A DNA stretch of 64,000 bases from Vitis vinifera (lineage: Eukaryota; Streptophyta; Magnoliopsida; Vitales; Vitaceae). This document shows, in pieces, positions 1 to 12,703 of this stretch. The notes beneath the pieces were generated by a model. It worked only from the letters and a program-made list of their open reading frames with translations, did no database searches and was not told the origin of the DNA. Every line of letters starts with the position of its first letter. Position 1 is the stretch's first letter. The translations under genes and the position numbers were made by a program. The stretch lies in the NCBI RefSeq assembly GCF_030704535.1, contig NC_081817.1:1255001-1319000 (forward strand). Direction: 5' to 3'.

Positions 1-848
1 CCCCATCTCACTTCTTTGGCCGCCAAAGCTATGGAGTTTGCTCCTTGATACCGTACGCACTGGGTGTAATAACCCTAGGCCGGCCTTCTCTAGGGTCGAT
101 CTCATAAAAAGCTCGTGTGGTTCCAATGGGGCCGGTTTGGTTCGAGAAAGTTGGGCTGGGCTTGTCATTATCATAGGCCAGAGGCCCATAAAACTGGAAA
201 ATACATTTACAAAATTCTTCATATTTTTTTCATTTGAATAGGTAAATTACAAAATTAACCTTCCCCTTTTTGGTCAACCCGGAACCCTAAACTATACCCA
301 AATTTTTTATGATCCCATTTAATAATATTTTTCATGAGAAATTAAAGAAAAAAAATACAAAAAATTAGTTTTAATATTTTTCTAATTTTAAGAGCCTCAA
401 TTTTACATTGATAAATATACGGATAGAATTGCTATCCTTGACCTTTGCTTGGGAGTGGGTTACTAGCTATGCAGATTTTTGTTGGTGAGCTCCATACTTT
501 TTCTGGATAAGGAATTTGGGTTTCTACTTCTCATCTCCTCTGATAATTTTCACTTTCAAACTGTAATCCTAACCAATACCTGGTTTTTGCAGTTTCTTCC
601 TCTGGTTTGGTTCAAAAAGAATTCTGGGTTTGGTTCAGAAACTGAAGGTTGGTTGAATTTGAATCCATTTCTTCGTTATTCTTTGATAATTAGATGCAAT
701 TATGACATAATATCTTGTTTATTGCTTTCATTCACTGGTTCTTGAGCAATTTTTGAACTGCTTGATGTTGAACTGCAGTTCACTGTGTATAATTTGTTTT
801 CCTTCTTCGCGTCTTTAGCTGTAGTTGCATTGAGAATTGGACACAAAA
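1..848. other. Left-edge non-coding DNA, upstream of the PPR gene
   Basis: No coding region recognised. Three TGGGCY-type (site II) motifs sit close together: TGGGCT at 152-157 and 157-162, and GGCCCA at 183-188. Site II elements are known to be common in promoters of plant genes for organelle-targeted and proliferation-related proteins, which would suit the PPR gene downstream. They lie about 660 bases before its start codon, so the link is only suggestive. The reading frames here are short, AT-rich and lack family motifs. Confidence 0.5.
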
Positions 849-3300
849 ATGAGTTTCTTCATGAAACTCAGTGCTTCTCAACTGCCCCTGTTTGAATTGC
901 CAACTGCTGTTTCCAACAATAGAGTAAGATAATCTCTCTCAAATGGTTTGCTTCTTTTATAGCGAACTGTTCAGAAAATTGACTGGGTTGTTCTGGTTAG
1001 GTTAGGGGATCTTGTTTATTTGTAGGTCTAATTCATATTCTAGTTATGATGTTGAAACCGAAAATTTTTTGCAGACTGGAAGTTTGGCTGTAAGTGTACC
1101 ATCTCAAACAGCCAAAAAATCTAAGATTGTTGTTGGAAGAAACCGTCCAGAGTCAATTGGCATTAGTGAAACTTACCAGCAAACTCAAGTCCAAGATTTG
1201 ATTGATGTTTTACGCGATTGTGCAGAGAAAGGATCTATAAGAGAAGCAAAAGCGGTTCATGGGCTTGTGTTAAAATCCAATTTTGAAGATAAGGATTTAA
1301 TGGTGTTGTTTAACCATGCAGCTCATGTGTATTCAAAATGTTCAGAATTTAGGGCAGCTTGTGGTGTGTTTGATGAAATGCCACAGAGAAATGTATTCTC
1401 TTGGACCGTCATGATTGTAGGATCAACGGAGCATGGGTTGTTTTTTGATGGGTTCAAGTTTTTCTGCGAGATGTTGAATAGTGGGATCTTGCCAGATAAA
1501 TTTGCATATTCTGCAATCATCCAGTCATGTATTGGTCTAGACTCTCTTGAATTGGGTAAAATGGTACATGCCCAGATAGTTATGAGAGGCTTTGCAACTC
1601 ATATTTTTGTTAGTACATCTCTTCTTAACATGTATGCAAAGTTAGGGAGTATAGAGGATTCATATTGGGTGTTCAACATGATGACAGAACATAATCAAGT
1701 CTCTTGGAATGCCATGATATCAGGATGTACGTCAAATGGTCTTCACTTAGAAGCATTTGATCTTTTTGTTAGAATGAAGAATGGAGCATGTACACCAAAT
1801 ATGTACACACTTGTTAGTGTTTCGAAGGCAGTTGGGAAGTTAGTTGATGTTAATATGGGAAAAGAAGTTCAAAATTGTGCCTCTGAATTAGGTATAGAGG
1901 GTAATGTTCTAGTGGGAACTGCACTGATTGATATGTACTCAAAATGTGGGTCCTTACATGATGCAAGAAGTGTTTTTGACACAAATTTCATTAATTGTGG
2001 AGTGAATACACCATGGAATGCAATGATCTCTGGCTACTCACAGTCTGGGTGTAGCCAAGAAGCTTTGGAACTCTATGTTCAAATGTGTCAAAATGGCATA
2101 ACGTCAGACCTTTACACTTATTGTAGTGTCTTCAATGCAATAGCTGCTTCAAAAAGTTTGCAGTTTGGGAGGGTAGTTCATGGGATGGTTTTGAAGTGTG
2201 GACTTGATTTGATGGTTGTTAGCGTTAACAATGCCATTGCTGATGCATATTCCAAATGTGGGTTTCTTGAAGATGTAAGGAAGGTTTTCGACAGGATGGA
2301 AGAAAGAGATATAGTCTCGTGGACAACCCTGGTGACTGCTTACTCTCAGTCTTCTTTAGGGGAGGAAGCACTGGCCACTTTCTGTCTGATGAGAGAAGAA
2401 GGGTTTGCACCCAATCAGTTTACCTTTTCCAGTGTGCTGATTTCATGTGCTAGCCTTTGTTTTCTTGAGTATGGGAGGCAAGTTCATGGTCTTCTCTGCA
2501 AGGCTGGCCTGGACACCGAAAAATGCATAGAAAGTGCTCTGATTGACATGTATGCCAAATGTGGTAGTATAACTGAGGCAGGAAAGGTTTTCGACAAGAT
2601 TTCTAACCCTGATATTGTTTCATGGACTGCCATAATATCAGGTTACGCTCAACATGGTTTGGTGGAAGATGCCCTTCAACTCTTTAGGAGGATGGAGCTG
2701 TCAGGCATCAAGGCCAATGCTGTTACCTTATTGTGTGTACTGTTCGCTTGTAGTCATGGGGGTATGGTAGAGGAAGGCCTTTTCTATTTTCAACAAATGG
2801 AAGATGGTTATGGTGTGGTTCCAGAGATGGAACATTATGCTTGTATTATTGATCTCTTAGGTCGTGTGGGCCGCCTTGATGATGCTATGGAGTTCATAAG
2901 AAAAATGCCAATGGAGCCAAATGAAATGGTCTGGCAAACCCTGTTGGGAGGTTGTAGGGTCCATGGCAATGTTGAGTTGGGAGAGATAGCTGCCAGGAAG
3001 ATCCTTTCCATTCGGCCAGAGTACTCAGCTACGTACGTTCTTTTATCCAACACATACATTGAGACAGGGAGTTATGAAGATGGCCTTAGTTTGAGAAATG
3101 TAATGAAAGACCAAGGAGTGAAAAAGGAACCAGGATACAGCTGGATTTCTGTGAAAGGTAGAGTCCACAAATTCTACTCTGGAGATCAGCAACATCCACA
3201 AAAAAAGGAGATATATGTCAAGTTAGAAGAGTTGAGAGAGAAGATTAAAGCTATGGGTTATGTACCTGACTTGAGATATGTATTGAATAATGCAGATTGA
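849..3300 (+). CDS. PLS-class pentatricopeptide-repeat protein with E/E+ domain, no DYW domain
   Basis: Predicted organelle RNA-binding protein; PLS-class PPR proteins recognise RNA bases and often specify C-to-U editing sites in plastids or mitochondria. Two coding exons, 849-923 and 1075-3300, give 766 residues. The long open frame has no ATG near its 5' end: its nominal start at 1012 is TTG. An upstream exon starting at ATG 849 (MSFFMKLSAS) ends at a GTAAGA donor and joins in phase to a TTTTTTGCAG acceptor at 1074. About sixteen PPR units follow, with typical signatures such as LIDMYAKCGSI, VFDKI and VSWTAIISGYAQHG. An E/E+ region (EPNEMVWQTLLGGCRVHGN, then PGYSWISV and GYVPDLRYVL) ends at the stop where a DYW deaminase would begin. 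Such proteins usually borrow a DYW domain from a partner. The N-terminus is rich in Ser, Leu and Lys and could be a transit peptide. The target RNA cannot be told from sequence. The neighbour on the right is convergent, 124 bases away. Confidence 0.93.
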
Positions 3301-3424
3301 GAGAGAATTTGGGGCCACCTCTTGGTGAAAGCACTTGGCAGCATATAAACTATATTTATATGACTACACGGTGTTATCCAACAAAAGCAAAAAAATTGGC
3401 AATTCAAAGTAACATCTATCATCT

Positions 3425-5224
3425 CTAAGAATAGAACTTCCGTGTTCGAAGGTGCAGAATAAAGCTTAGAATTGTCCCAATGGAGGAAATGGATCCCCAG
3501 ATGATGAAGGTTTTATGATGGCATTCAAATCCCTTGCATATCCCATAATTCCCACCACCACCAGTTTCATAATTGATAACATCCAAGTAACCAAAAAGCA
3601 GAGTACCTATGGGAATGTTTGTAAGGACAATGTTTTGGTTTACAACTGAATTCTGGGGCCCGAACAGCTCGGAAATTGTGGATGCAGTTGTGGCTCGTAT
3701 GGCTCCTGAACAGGCTCCTAGGATGCCTGTGCTAATGTATAAGCCTGTTTTGCTGCCGTTGATAAGCAAGAAGAAAGATACAGGCATGGGAATCATCATG
3801 AGCACTATTGATGCTGGTTTGGATAATATTGACCTTCTCCTGAAACAGAGTCAATCTGTTAATGTTTTGAACAATTTAATCAATTGAGTTGCAGAATAGT
3901 TGGAAGTGAGCTCAATTGGATGACTATGGAGACTTGATCTGTTGAATACTATTTCACAGCAAATTGCTTAAATTGGGATGGTTCGGATTATCTATTGGAT
4001 TATTTCCTATTCTGAAGCAATAGGGAAATGTCCATACCTTGTGTACTCCTCAAACAAAACTAAGAAAATCCTCCCAAAGAAGCCTGATGTAGAGGACACT
4101 GCCAATAGAGATGAGACTTCATAATTGCCATGAGATTCAGAGATTCGCCGAAGGTTGTTTACATAAACCAGTCCCAGCATAGGCCCACATGCATTCACCC
4201 AGAAAAACAGCCAGAAATCCAAACTCATCATGATGTTTTTCACCCCATGCTCATCTCCCAGCTTAACTTTCCCCACCTTTTCCATACCTTCGTTGACCTT
4301 TACCCCTGCCCTCTTGCCATCTTCTCCTACTTCTTCATTCATGTTGTCGATTCCTTTGATGACAGTAATACAATTTGCTGTGGTAACAACACAAGGTAGC
4401 TCAGGTGTGATCTTAGAGCGCCATCTCCCTATTATGAGCCAGTGAGCAGCCTTCACCAGTGGCACTGCTATAGGTAACATTATCACCAACATGAAAGTCA
4501 CTACTTGTAACTGCGGGGACATGTTTTTGATAGGCTGTACTGTGTTTCCAAGCATAGCATATACTCCTGTTGCAACAGCTATGGAAAATGCAATTGGAAA
4601 GATGTCTGTTTCTGTATGTTCTGTGAGCTTGGAACAGCCAACTATGAGTACCACTACCAACCCAACTGAAGCCGGGACAAGGCAATTCAAGAGGAGACAG
4701 GTGCTTGGATTTTGAAAGCCAATCCTCCCCTGAAATCCTTCAACCAAAGATGTGTATACCTTTCTGCTTAAGGCAGAGTAGCATGAAATTAGCGCAGCTA
4801 TGTTTTTGTGTTTGTTGAAGTTTGTAACAGCTGCAAAATAGCAGTAAGTTTGGATCCAACAAATGCTATTTCCAGCTAGAAGACATAGTAGAAACACTTG
4901 CCAGTAAGATAGGGTATGGATCTTGTCTGCTATGTACAAGTATTGAACTCCATAACCAACTGATCCAAACGACAAACCAATCAACAGTATCGTCCATGGA
5001 GGAAGGCGGTCTGCTGCTGCACTTGGAAACCATTCGAAGAGCCGTCCAGTCTCCAGAGCCACAATCAGATTAATGACTTGCACCCGGGATATAGAGAACT
5101 GTTTTCCCAGTAGGGAGGAGTATGTCGAAAAGAGGGAGCTGGTGACACTTACGGATTGTAGCAAGATAATTCCCCCCAAACTTAGCCATGAAAGTTGATA
5201 TTTAGAGCTCAATGGATTGCTCAT
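3425..5224 (-). CDS. Nodulin-like major facilitator superfamily transporter (NFD4-type)
   Basis: Multi-pass membrane protein of the plant Nodulin-like/MFS family (NFD4-like); substrates of most members are unknown. Two exons on the minus strand: 5224-4038 from ATG 5224, then 3839-3425, separated by a 198-bp intron with donor AAG|GTATGG and acceptor TTTCAG. The join in phase 2 gives 533 residues, slightly shorter than the usual 550-600. The N-terminal half has the Nodulin-like block: a first membrane segment (LSWLSLGGIILLQSVSVTSS), the region around LLGKQFSISRVQVINLIVAL, and several further hydrophobic helices to about residue 250. A Lys/Glu-rich cytoplasmic loop near residues 285-320 is followed by the second block, starting SLDFWLFFWVNACGPMLGLV. 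The second exon supplies the last helices, including the ISELFGPQNSVVNQNIVL segment. Gly-Arg in SSTSGFFGRIFL fits the conserved MFS loop. Family assignment is firm; transport role is inferred. Confidence 0.9.
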
Positions 5225-5787
5225 TTTTCTTCTTTGATGTTCAGCAGTGACAAAAACTTGGAACTTGTAAAAGTTTGCTTTATGCTAACTTGCCCAAGGG
5301 AGGGAATACTGTATGAAAATGAAAGTCTCTAGGGTGTTAAATTTGTTTTCTGTAGCTATCAAATGATCCATTTCCAGGCAGTAGTTACCAACACTTGGGC
5401 AAGAGGAAACATTAGGCAAACAACCTGGCTGCTTTACACTGACAACTATATGTTTGGAGTAGATAAAATAACTGTGATAAACTATCAACTTTCCTAAGAG
5501 TTTAAACTGTAGTTACAATAAGTATTAAGAGATGGTCAAACTCGATACTTCCAGTTAAATATAACTCTGTTTTCATGTTAAGCTAACGCTTGATCTAAGT
5601 TTAAACTATCCGGATATGGATCCCCAATGTATACCCGGCTATCAAGCTATCAATCTCCTTCAATCGCTAGATTGATAGGATATACAGTTGCATGTGGCAT
5701 GTGCAAGGATTGGGTACTCAACCGAACTCTGTCTCTAATATCTAATAATTTTCTGGTTGGTAAGAGAGCAAAACCTTTACTTCTAAC
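5225..5787. other. Intergenic DNA upstream of the MFS gene
   Basis: This is the promoter side of the minus-strand MFS gene. I see no coding region, RNA gene or clear TATA box that can be placed with confidence. The octamer CTTCTAAC at 5780-5787 is the left target-site duplication of the transposon that follows. Confidence 0.5.
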
Positions 5788-6707
5788 CAAGAATGAAAAT
5801 ATTAGTAATCACAGATATATCATTACTTGGATTTTACGGATATATCGGATATAACATAGATATATCGAATATAACAGAAATATATCGGTGGATATTTTGA
5901 CACAAAATATCGATAGACCAAAAATTCATCAAAACTTATGAAAATGTATTAAAAACCTCTTAAAAATGAAATTAGAAGTATAATAGACATTTTAAAGTTG
6001 TTTTGTTAAAAAATTAATATATGTATGATATGATTAGTGATATTAAATTTAATTATATAGTGTTGGCTGATAAGAAATATGAATTTTGTAAGTGTAGACT
6101 CATTATGAAGTTAAATTATTACAAATATACTAATTATATTATTTAAATATATTACTATATTAAGTTAATTTACTTACCTCTATAAAAAATATATTAATTA
6201 ATTGTAAAAATGTATTAATTTAAATTCAATGTTATATTAATTTAAAAATGTACTAAGTTAATTTATTCTCAATATACTATTATTACACCTCAATATCAAA
6301 ATAAAATAAAATTGTTAATTTAAATATATTTATGATTTTTAGTTTAAAATATTGGTACATTTTGATACAAAATATTTTTATTTAAAAATATTGATAATTT
6401 TATTTATGATTTTATATTTGTTTTATATTTAATTAGTATACAAAATAAATTATAAGATAATTAAAATTAACTCATTTATAATAATTTAATTTTTTATTGA
6501 TTTTTCACTTATATATCTTTGATATATCCAATATATCTAATATATCTCCGAAATTTCAGCGATTTTTTCCCACTTAGGGTCGATATTTTGCTTGTATCAT
6601 CGATATTTATCAATATTTCCATCAAACGATATATTTTACCTATATATTGTATCTACCTTTTCCGATACATAATATATCGACGATATATCATGATATTTTC
6701 TTCCTTG
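5788..6707. mobile_element. Non-autonomous hAT-like DNA transposon (920 bp) with 8-bp target-site duplication
   Basis: The octamer CTTCTAAC occurs at 5780-5787 and again at 6708-6715, directly outside a pair of inverted ends. The left end begins CAAGAATGAAAATAT and the right end, read on the minus strand, begins CAAGGAAGAAAATAT, so 13 of the first 15 bases match. An exact 8-bp duplication with CAAG termini fits the hAT superfamily. Both subterminal zones are crowded with GATATATC/TATCGATA-type repeats, as expected for transposase-binding zones. The interior (about 5950-6480) is very AT-rich and has no long reading frame, so the element must have relied on transposase from elsewhere. The perfect target duplication suggests a fairly recent insertion. 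Confidence 0.75.
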
Positions 6708-6715
6708 CTTCTAAC

Positions 6716-8188
6716 TAAGCCATGACTATAAATACGAAAGGGTTAAAATAATGGCTAGAGAAAACGTGGATGTGATGAGTGCTTTTAGCTTGTATGATAG
6801 AAGGAAATTCAAAAACATACTTTCACTCCGTGTTTGCCCATCCATGCCTCTCCTTGACCACTGGGCTGAGGCAAGATTCATGTAATTTTGTCATACCAGA
6901 TGAGAGATATTTCTTGCATGTCAGACAAAGTCCCACATCAATGCGAGTAATAAGCTCTGAATTGGGGTTGGTTCTCTTTTTTGTATGGGTGATAAAGTTT
7001 GATAGGCTTCATCAACACGATTCGAATCGTCTTTCGTCTAAATTTATATCAATTTATATTATCCCATTTGATAAATAGATTGTTTTTTACTCAATATACA
7101 TGATATGAATTTGATTTGAATTGATTTATTTAATAATCGTATTAATTAATCTAATTATAGGTATAAAATATTAAACTCATATTTAAAATAATTTTAAATT
7201 TATTTTTGAATAAATATGTTAATTGAGTTACAAACATATTAGTCTAATTACTAAATAAGAAAATCTAATTATCAAATAAGTTAAATAGGTTATACAACGT
7301 GTAACACTTGATCGTTATTCATGTCGTGTTTGGATTAACATATTTATTAGAATGTTTAAACTTTGATGCGACATGAACATATCCAATCAATATGAATTAC
7401 CATCCAATCCTTTCATGTAAATATCATCCAACTCTAAACTCGATTTCTATATCCAATTAAGCTTGTGATTGTTAAGACTGTCAAAAAACAGACGCATGAT
7501 ACTCTTGACAGTTGGGATTGCCTGGTTTTTTACAAGGGTAAACCAGGAGTAGGCAGCTTATCGTTTCGATTCACTGATATTCATGTGGTTTCTTCTATTT
7601 GAGCGTTGTATTGTAGCCTCATGGATTAGTAGAACTTAGGTGGCAAGCCCACAACTTGGAGGAAGGTCTTTTTCCAAGTTCACCAAAGCTCCATATTTTG
7701 TAGGGCTTGGGATGGTTGCGCACCAAGGCAAGAGATTGAGCCGAAACGCAACCATCTGAACCTCTCATAGATCATCCCACAAGAAACGTAGAGAATTCTG
7801 AACTGTCCAGCATAAGTTGGCTGTGGGAGGTGACTCCATGTCGTCCTGCTCCTATTTGATTCAATCATTTTTCTCTTTGATCCAACTATAATACCGAAAC
7901 GTACTTTTTTCGGTACCTATCTAAAAAGGCACCATCAATTTAGTTATGCCATTTACATATTTTTAAGTTTTATTATTTATATTTTAATTTTGTTTGTTTG
8001 TATTTTTCTATTTTAAGTCTCGTTCATTGGTACTCTCATTTGACAATTTAGATTATATTAAACGATTTAAATTCCTTATTCTATAAATACTAACTATCAT
8101 GATAAGATAGTGTTTTCCTTTCCTCTATGTGAGATCTTTTTATCATAGTCAATGTCGTAGAAGTCACACTCAAACCAGAATTGTAGCT
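6716..8188. other. Intergenic AT-rich DNA
   Basis: No gene recognised. The stretch about 7010-7460 looks like a degraded repeat, with phrases such as ATTCGAATCGTC and GTCGTGTTTGG that recall dispersed plant repeats, but no ends or target duplications could be fixed. The open frame at 7680-7868 on the minus strand has no family motif. Confidence 0.35.
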
Positions 8189-8303
8189 GTTTGATAATGA
8201 TTTTAAGAAGCGTTTGTAAAATTTTTAATATTTGAAATTTTTTATTATTTAAGTGTTAAAAATATTATAAACGTTTCCTAAAATTACTGTCAAACACATC
8301 TTA
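8189..8303. mobile_element. Palindromic MITE copy A (about 115 bp)
   Basis: The two halves are near inverted repeats: the left end TTTGATAATGATTTTAAGAA mirrors the right end CCTAAAATTACTGTCAAAC. At least seven copies of this family occur in the window (listed separately), sharing the end motif TTTGrTAGTGATTTTA and the middle phrase AAGTGTTAAAAATAT. Such a short hairpin without coding capacity is typical of foldback or MITE-type elements in grapevine-like genomes. Target-site duplications were not resolved. Confidence 0.6.
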
Positions 8304-9061
8304 AGTAGTGATAAAATTTGGTTATCGATGAATTTGAATTGAATGAAAAATGAAGGGTAGATAATGTGTTATATATAATTTATATTTTATGTTTTCCTTA
8401 AAAAAATATTTATTTGATTCAAATAATGATTCAATGTACGTATGAGGGGAAAAAAAAAAGAAAAAAGGAAAATCAGTCTTAATGATTTTGCTTCCAAGTT
8501 GAAAAAAAGGGTTGTGGGGAAGGAAGAAAACAAAGAAATATAGCTGTCAAGAATGGAACTCTTCTTTGCACGCTCACAGCTCATGACCAGATGGAAAGTG
8601 ACCCTCTCATTTCTTTGTATTTACTTCATGACGGTGACCCCTCCTTCGATGTTCTTTCTTTTAGTACAAACTTGATTTTTTTTTTCTCCAAATTATAGGA
8701 AAGATGATAACTTCTTCAAAATATCTTTCAAAATATATAATTTGGATGTATTTTTTATGCAAAGTAAAGTTATTTTCATATCATAAATTTTTCAAAATAT
8801 ATTTTCTTTTCAGATTGATTCATTGACAAAATATGGCCTAAGAAATAATTCCATGAGTTCTTGATATTGAAATTAATTTAATGACATGAAGTTTTAATGA
8901 AAAAAAGAAGAAGAAAACAGTTAATTTGATTATTAAAGTATCGTGAGGATACACTTTTAAAATCAGAAAATAGTAATAGGTTTTTTGTATGGGATTCGAG
9001 AACTCTTATAAGTTTACATTAAAAAAAAATAATGGTTTTAAAAATTATTTAAAAAAAATTA

Positions 9062-9263
9062 AGACCCTATTTGATAATTATTTTTTAAAATAATTGTGAG
9101 AAACAATTTTTTATTATAGTTTTTGAAATTTGTTAGTGTTTCATAAAATAAAAGTTTGTTTAGGAATTTAAAATATTATTTTTAATATTTTTATATTTTA
9201 AAATGTGTATAAAAAATAATTTTTATATCTAATATTTTATTTTTTAATACCAAATAGACCCTA
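9062..9263. repeat. Second small AT-rich inverted-repeat family, copy 1
   Basis: The left edge GACCCTATTTGATAATTATT and the right edge CCAAATAGACCCTAAG are roughly inverted relative to each other. The interior is AT-rich with no reading frame. A related, more decayed stretch lies about 10508-10830 (TGTTGGGTAATTGTTTTTTA to ACAATTTTCAAACAAACC). This is probably a MITE, but the ends are approximate. Confidence 0.35.
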
Positions 9264-12140
9264 AGGTATCGAGATCGAAATTATTATTATCTCAAATTTT
9301 AAAATTTTTAAAAAACATAATGTAAATTTATATATATTTTTTATGTACAACACTTAAGTTCACTAAAGTAAATTTTTGTAAAATTATAAATATTTTACTT
9401 TGTTCAATGATATAATATTACTCCAAATTCAAAATTCAAAATTCAACAAGGTGATATTATTATTATTATTATTGCTTTATTTGAAATTTTAATAAAAAAT
9501 TTATTTTTAATTATTGAAAATGAGTCTTGACAGAGCTAAATTTTCTTTTGGATGCATATCCAACAAAACAATATTAATTTATTTGTCTTGGTTGTTTATA
9601 ATATCACAAGAGATTCTTCAAATGCATGCAGCATGCAAAACAAAGGCAGCTTATCATTCGACTTTATACTTTAAAACTATTTTGTTCCCATTGTACACTT
9701 TTGCATGTGAATGTACTTTCCCAAAGAGCAACTCACGTGAGTTTTCCTAACAACTCACGAGATTCCTATGATTAATACCAATACTCTTCAACAAAAGGAT
9801 ATTTTATCCTATCCAAATTCAAATTATAATAACACCCTTTAAAAAAAAATTAAATTAAATTAAATTAATATTCATTGTGAACAAGTCAATAAAAATGGTA
9901 GAAAGAAGAAGCGTGCAATTATTACTCTGAACGAGAGCACAGAAATAGAATGGGAATAAAAGTAAATCATAATATTATAAAATCGAATGAGTTTTAGTTT
10001 TTATTAAGTATTTAAAAAGTATTAGTAAATGATAATATGAGATGAGTTTTTTATTTTTATTTTCTATTTCGATACTCTAAGTATGTATTAAATCTCGATA
10101 AATATTAATGAGGACAGAAAATCACTTTAGGAGTGCAAGATATTAAATTTATTTTAAAGGGACAAAAATAATGCAAATCTTCTTGATCTAATCTAGTGAA
10201 AAGTATATATTTAAATCTTTTGAAATGGTATAAGAATTAATGGATTCAAATCCCTATCATGGGTAGAATACATACCTTTTATTTAGATTTAAAAGTTTTC
10301 CTTGTAAAAAAATTAAGGAGATTCTAATGCATTGAATGACATTATTCCAACCAAAAGGGTGCTTGTTTGGGATATGAGAAAATTGGATATTTGATAATTT
10401 TTTTTTTTTAATGGCAACCGGATTTTCGATTGTTAAGTTGCATTATTATCTCTTTTTGGACTAGACAAGAATTATAAAAATAACATATGGAAATGTAAAT
10501 GAAACTTGGGGCTTGTTGGGTAATTGTTTTTTAAAATGGTTTTATGATGTTTTATAAAATAAAAATCCCTTTGAAAATTTGAAATGTTTTTAATATTTTT
10601 AAAAATAATTTTTATGTCTGATGTTTTCTTTTTACCATTCTACATGTTTATAAAATTATTTTTTTAAACAATCATCATAAAATAAGTTAAATAACTAAAA
10701 GATATTATTTAAAAAAAAACCTTTTTTTCTATTCTTAAAAACAAATAACAGAAAACATTTTTTGATATTTTTTATTTTTTATTCTAAAGAATAAGAAATT
10801 GTTATAAAAAACAATTTTCAAACAAACCTTTACTTATCCCCTTTCAAAATTTGAAATACATATATGATTTTTTTTTTTTGGATTTTTTTTCTCATTATAG
10901 ATCAGCAATCACCTATAAATGATATTATTTTAATTACCCATCAATTTTATTCTCATTATATAGGTTTAATTTATAAGCATTAAGAGTTGGGTTCAATGTA
11001 TGATATAAAAAGCTACCATCCTTCTCTTACATTCTTCATTATAAAATATGTGAATAAGGACAATCAACTGAACCTAGACAAGAATCCTCTCCCTCTCCAA
11101 CCTTTTGGCAACTATTTCTACCCCTTTAAGGCCTCTCATCTCCAATCTCTAACCTAATAATCAAAGCTTAAAAATAACTTAAGCTTCATTAATTATATAG
11201 TATAAAAGCATAGTGTGACAAAATCATTTGTCTTTGATACATATTAAATTACATCCTCGCATTATTTTTGCACAAAAACTCACATGCATTTTGGAATTCT
11301 CTTTTTAATGATGGGTGATGAATATTTTTTTTTAATTTTTAAATTTTTTGTATTTTTTGTACTGATTCATAGCTAGGGTTTTTCAGCCATGCCAAGACAA
11401 ATGCCAGCTTGACCTATGTTGAATTTGTATCTTTTCTCTCCTTTTATTTATTTATTTATTTTTTATGCCATAAAAAATATTGCAGCTTAATATTTTCCCA
11501 AATATTAAATCATGGTATTTAGATTTTTCAATAGTTGCAATTTTTGAAAAATAAAAATAAAAATAAAAAATAAAAAAGAAACTCAACTTGATGGCAAGGA
11601 AAAAAGACGAGAAGAAAAGGTCCACTGCATGCATCAATATGATGACTGTAAATTTGTATGATTCAATGGAGGATGACATATTGTGGTACCAAAAATGGAA
11701 ATGATGTCATTGTACAAGTGTTTCCACCTTAAATAAATAAATAAATAAAAGGTAAAAAGTAGCCACATTGAATATTTTATTTTCTTAATTGAAAACTCTT
11801 GAATCTTATGCAAAAAGACAAGGATAAAAGCAATTGGTCAAGACGTTCAAGGCCTTAAGTTTTAATATCATATTTTTTAATTTAAAACAAATAAAAATCA
11901 ATATGAATAAAGCCAAAACCCTAAAAAGTTTGATTTACAAATCATTATTTTTAACTTTCGATTTTAAAAATAGAAAACAATTTTCATTTCTATTGACTTT
12001 TCGAAAGAGAAATAGTAAACTCCAAAAGTTCATACATGAACGTGGTTCAAACGAGAATATCGAGTAACATCAAAACCCTATGACATAGAGACTATGAAAA
12101 TGAATGAAACCTCGGAAAAGAAATTACAATGAACGGGAAA

Positions 12141-12172
12141 GCTAACCCTAAAAACCCCAACCCTAACCCTAG
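12141..12172. repeat. Interstitial telomere-like motif cluster
   Basis: Three to four units related to the plant telomere repeat CCCTAAA occur here (CTAACCCTA, AACCCTAACCCTAG). More AAACCCTA-like motifs lie nearby at about 12068 and 12196. They may be chance telo-box motifs, which also act as promoter elements in plants, but no gene start is recognised close by. Confidence 0.35.
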
Positions 12173-12586
12173 AATCCAAGAAAGAAAAACCAAAAACCCT
12201 AGGTGGAGTGGTAAGCAATTTTTATGCAAGGGAAGAGACAAAAGGAGGGGAGCAGAGTATGTGCATGGACTATGGAGTAAATTGTTTTGTTGTAATGATT
12301 AATGGGCACACATGTGAATGAGTTGGGTACGTGATTTGGCTGTGTGGAATGGAGACAATTTTGGAAGCAAAAGAGAGCCAAAGCTTCTTCAACTTATACA
12401 CGACTCCTTGTGATCATTCTCGTCTCATACAACTCATTCCATCAATCCATGAATCTCGTGATTCATTCACTGTCATCAAGATATCATGGCTGCCTGGCAC
12501 TCCTCTTGGTTCTTGTCCTTAGGTTCGTAGCCTTGCTTCTACTAAAGAAATATGACGTTCCTTTCATCCTGAATCAGTACGATTAT

Positions 12587-12703
12587 GTTTAGTAGTGATT
12601 TCAAAAAATGTTTTAAATCGTTTTAATATTCGAAAGATAAAATTTTTTTAAGTGTTAAAAATATCAGAAGTGCTTCCTAAAATCGTTATCAAACGGGTTC
12701 TAA
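12587..12703. mobile_element. Palindromic MITE copy B
   Basis: Same family as the copy at 8189-8303. The left end GTTTAGTAGTGATTTCAAAA mirrors the right end CCTAAAATCGTTATCAAAC, and the middle has AAGTGTTAAAAATAT. It is non-coding. It is followed at 12725-12985 by a more decayed stretch of the same kind. Confidence 0.6.

Larger units (their letters stand above)
8304..12586. other. Gene-poor AT-rich intergenic DNA with degraded repeats
   Basis: No protein-coding gene or structural RNA is recognised in this 4.3-kb stretch. It contains homopolymer-rich sequence, a second small repeat family (separate entry at 9062-9263, with a related degraded stretch about 10508-10830) and a telomere-like motif (12141-12172). 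Open frames at 9514-9750, 11452-11679 and 11834-12067 are short, Lys/Asn/Phe-rich and lack motifs, as expected by chance in AT-rich DNA. Confidence 0.5.
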
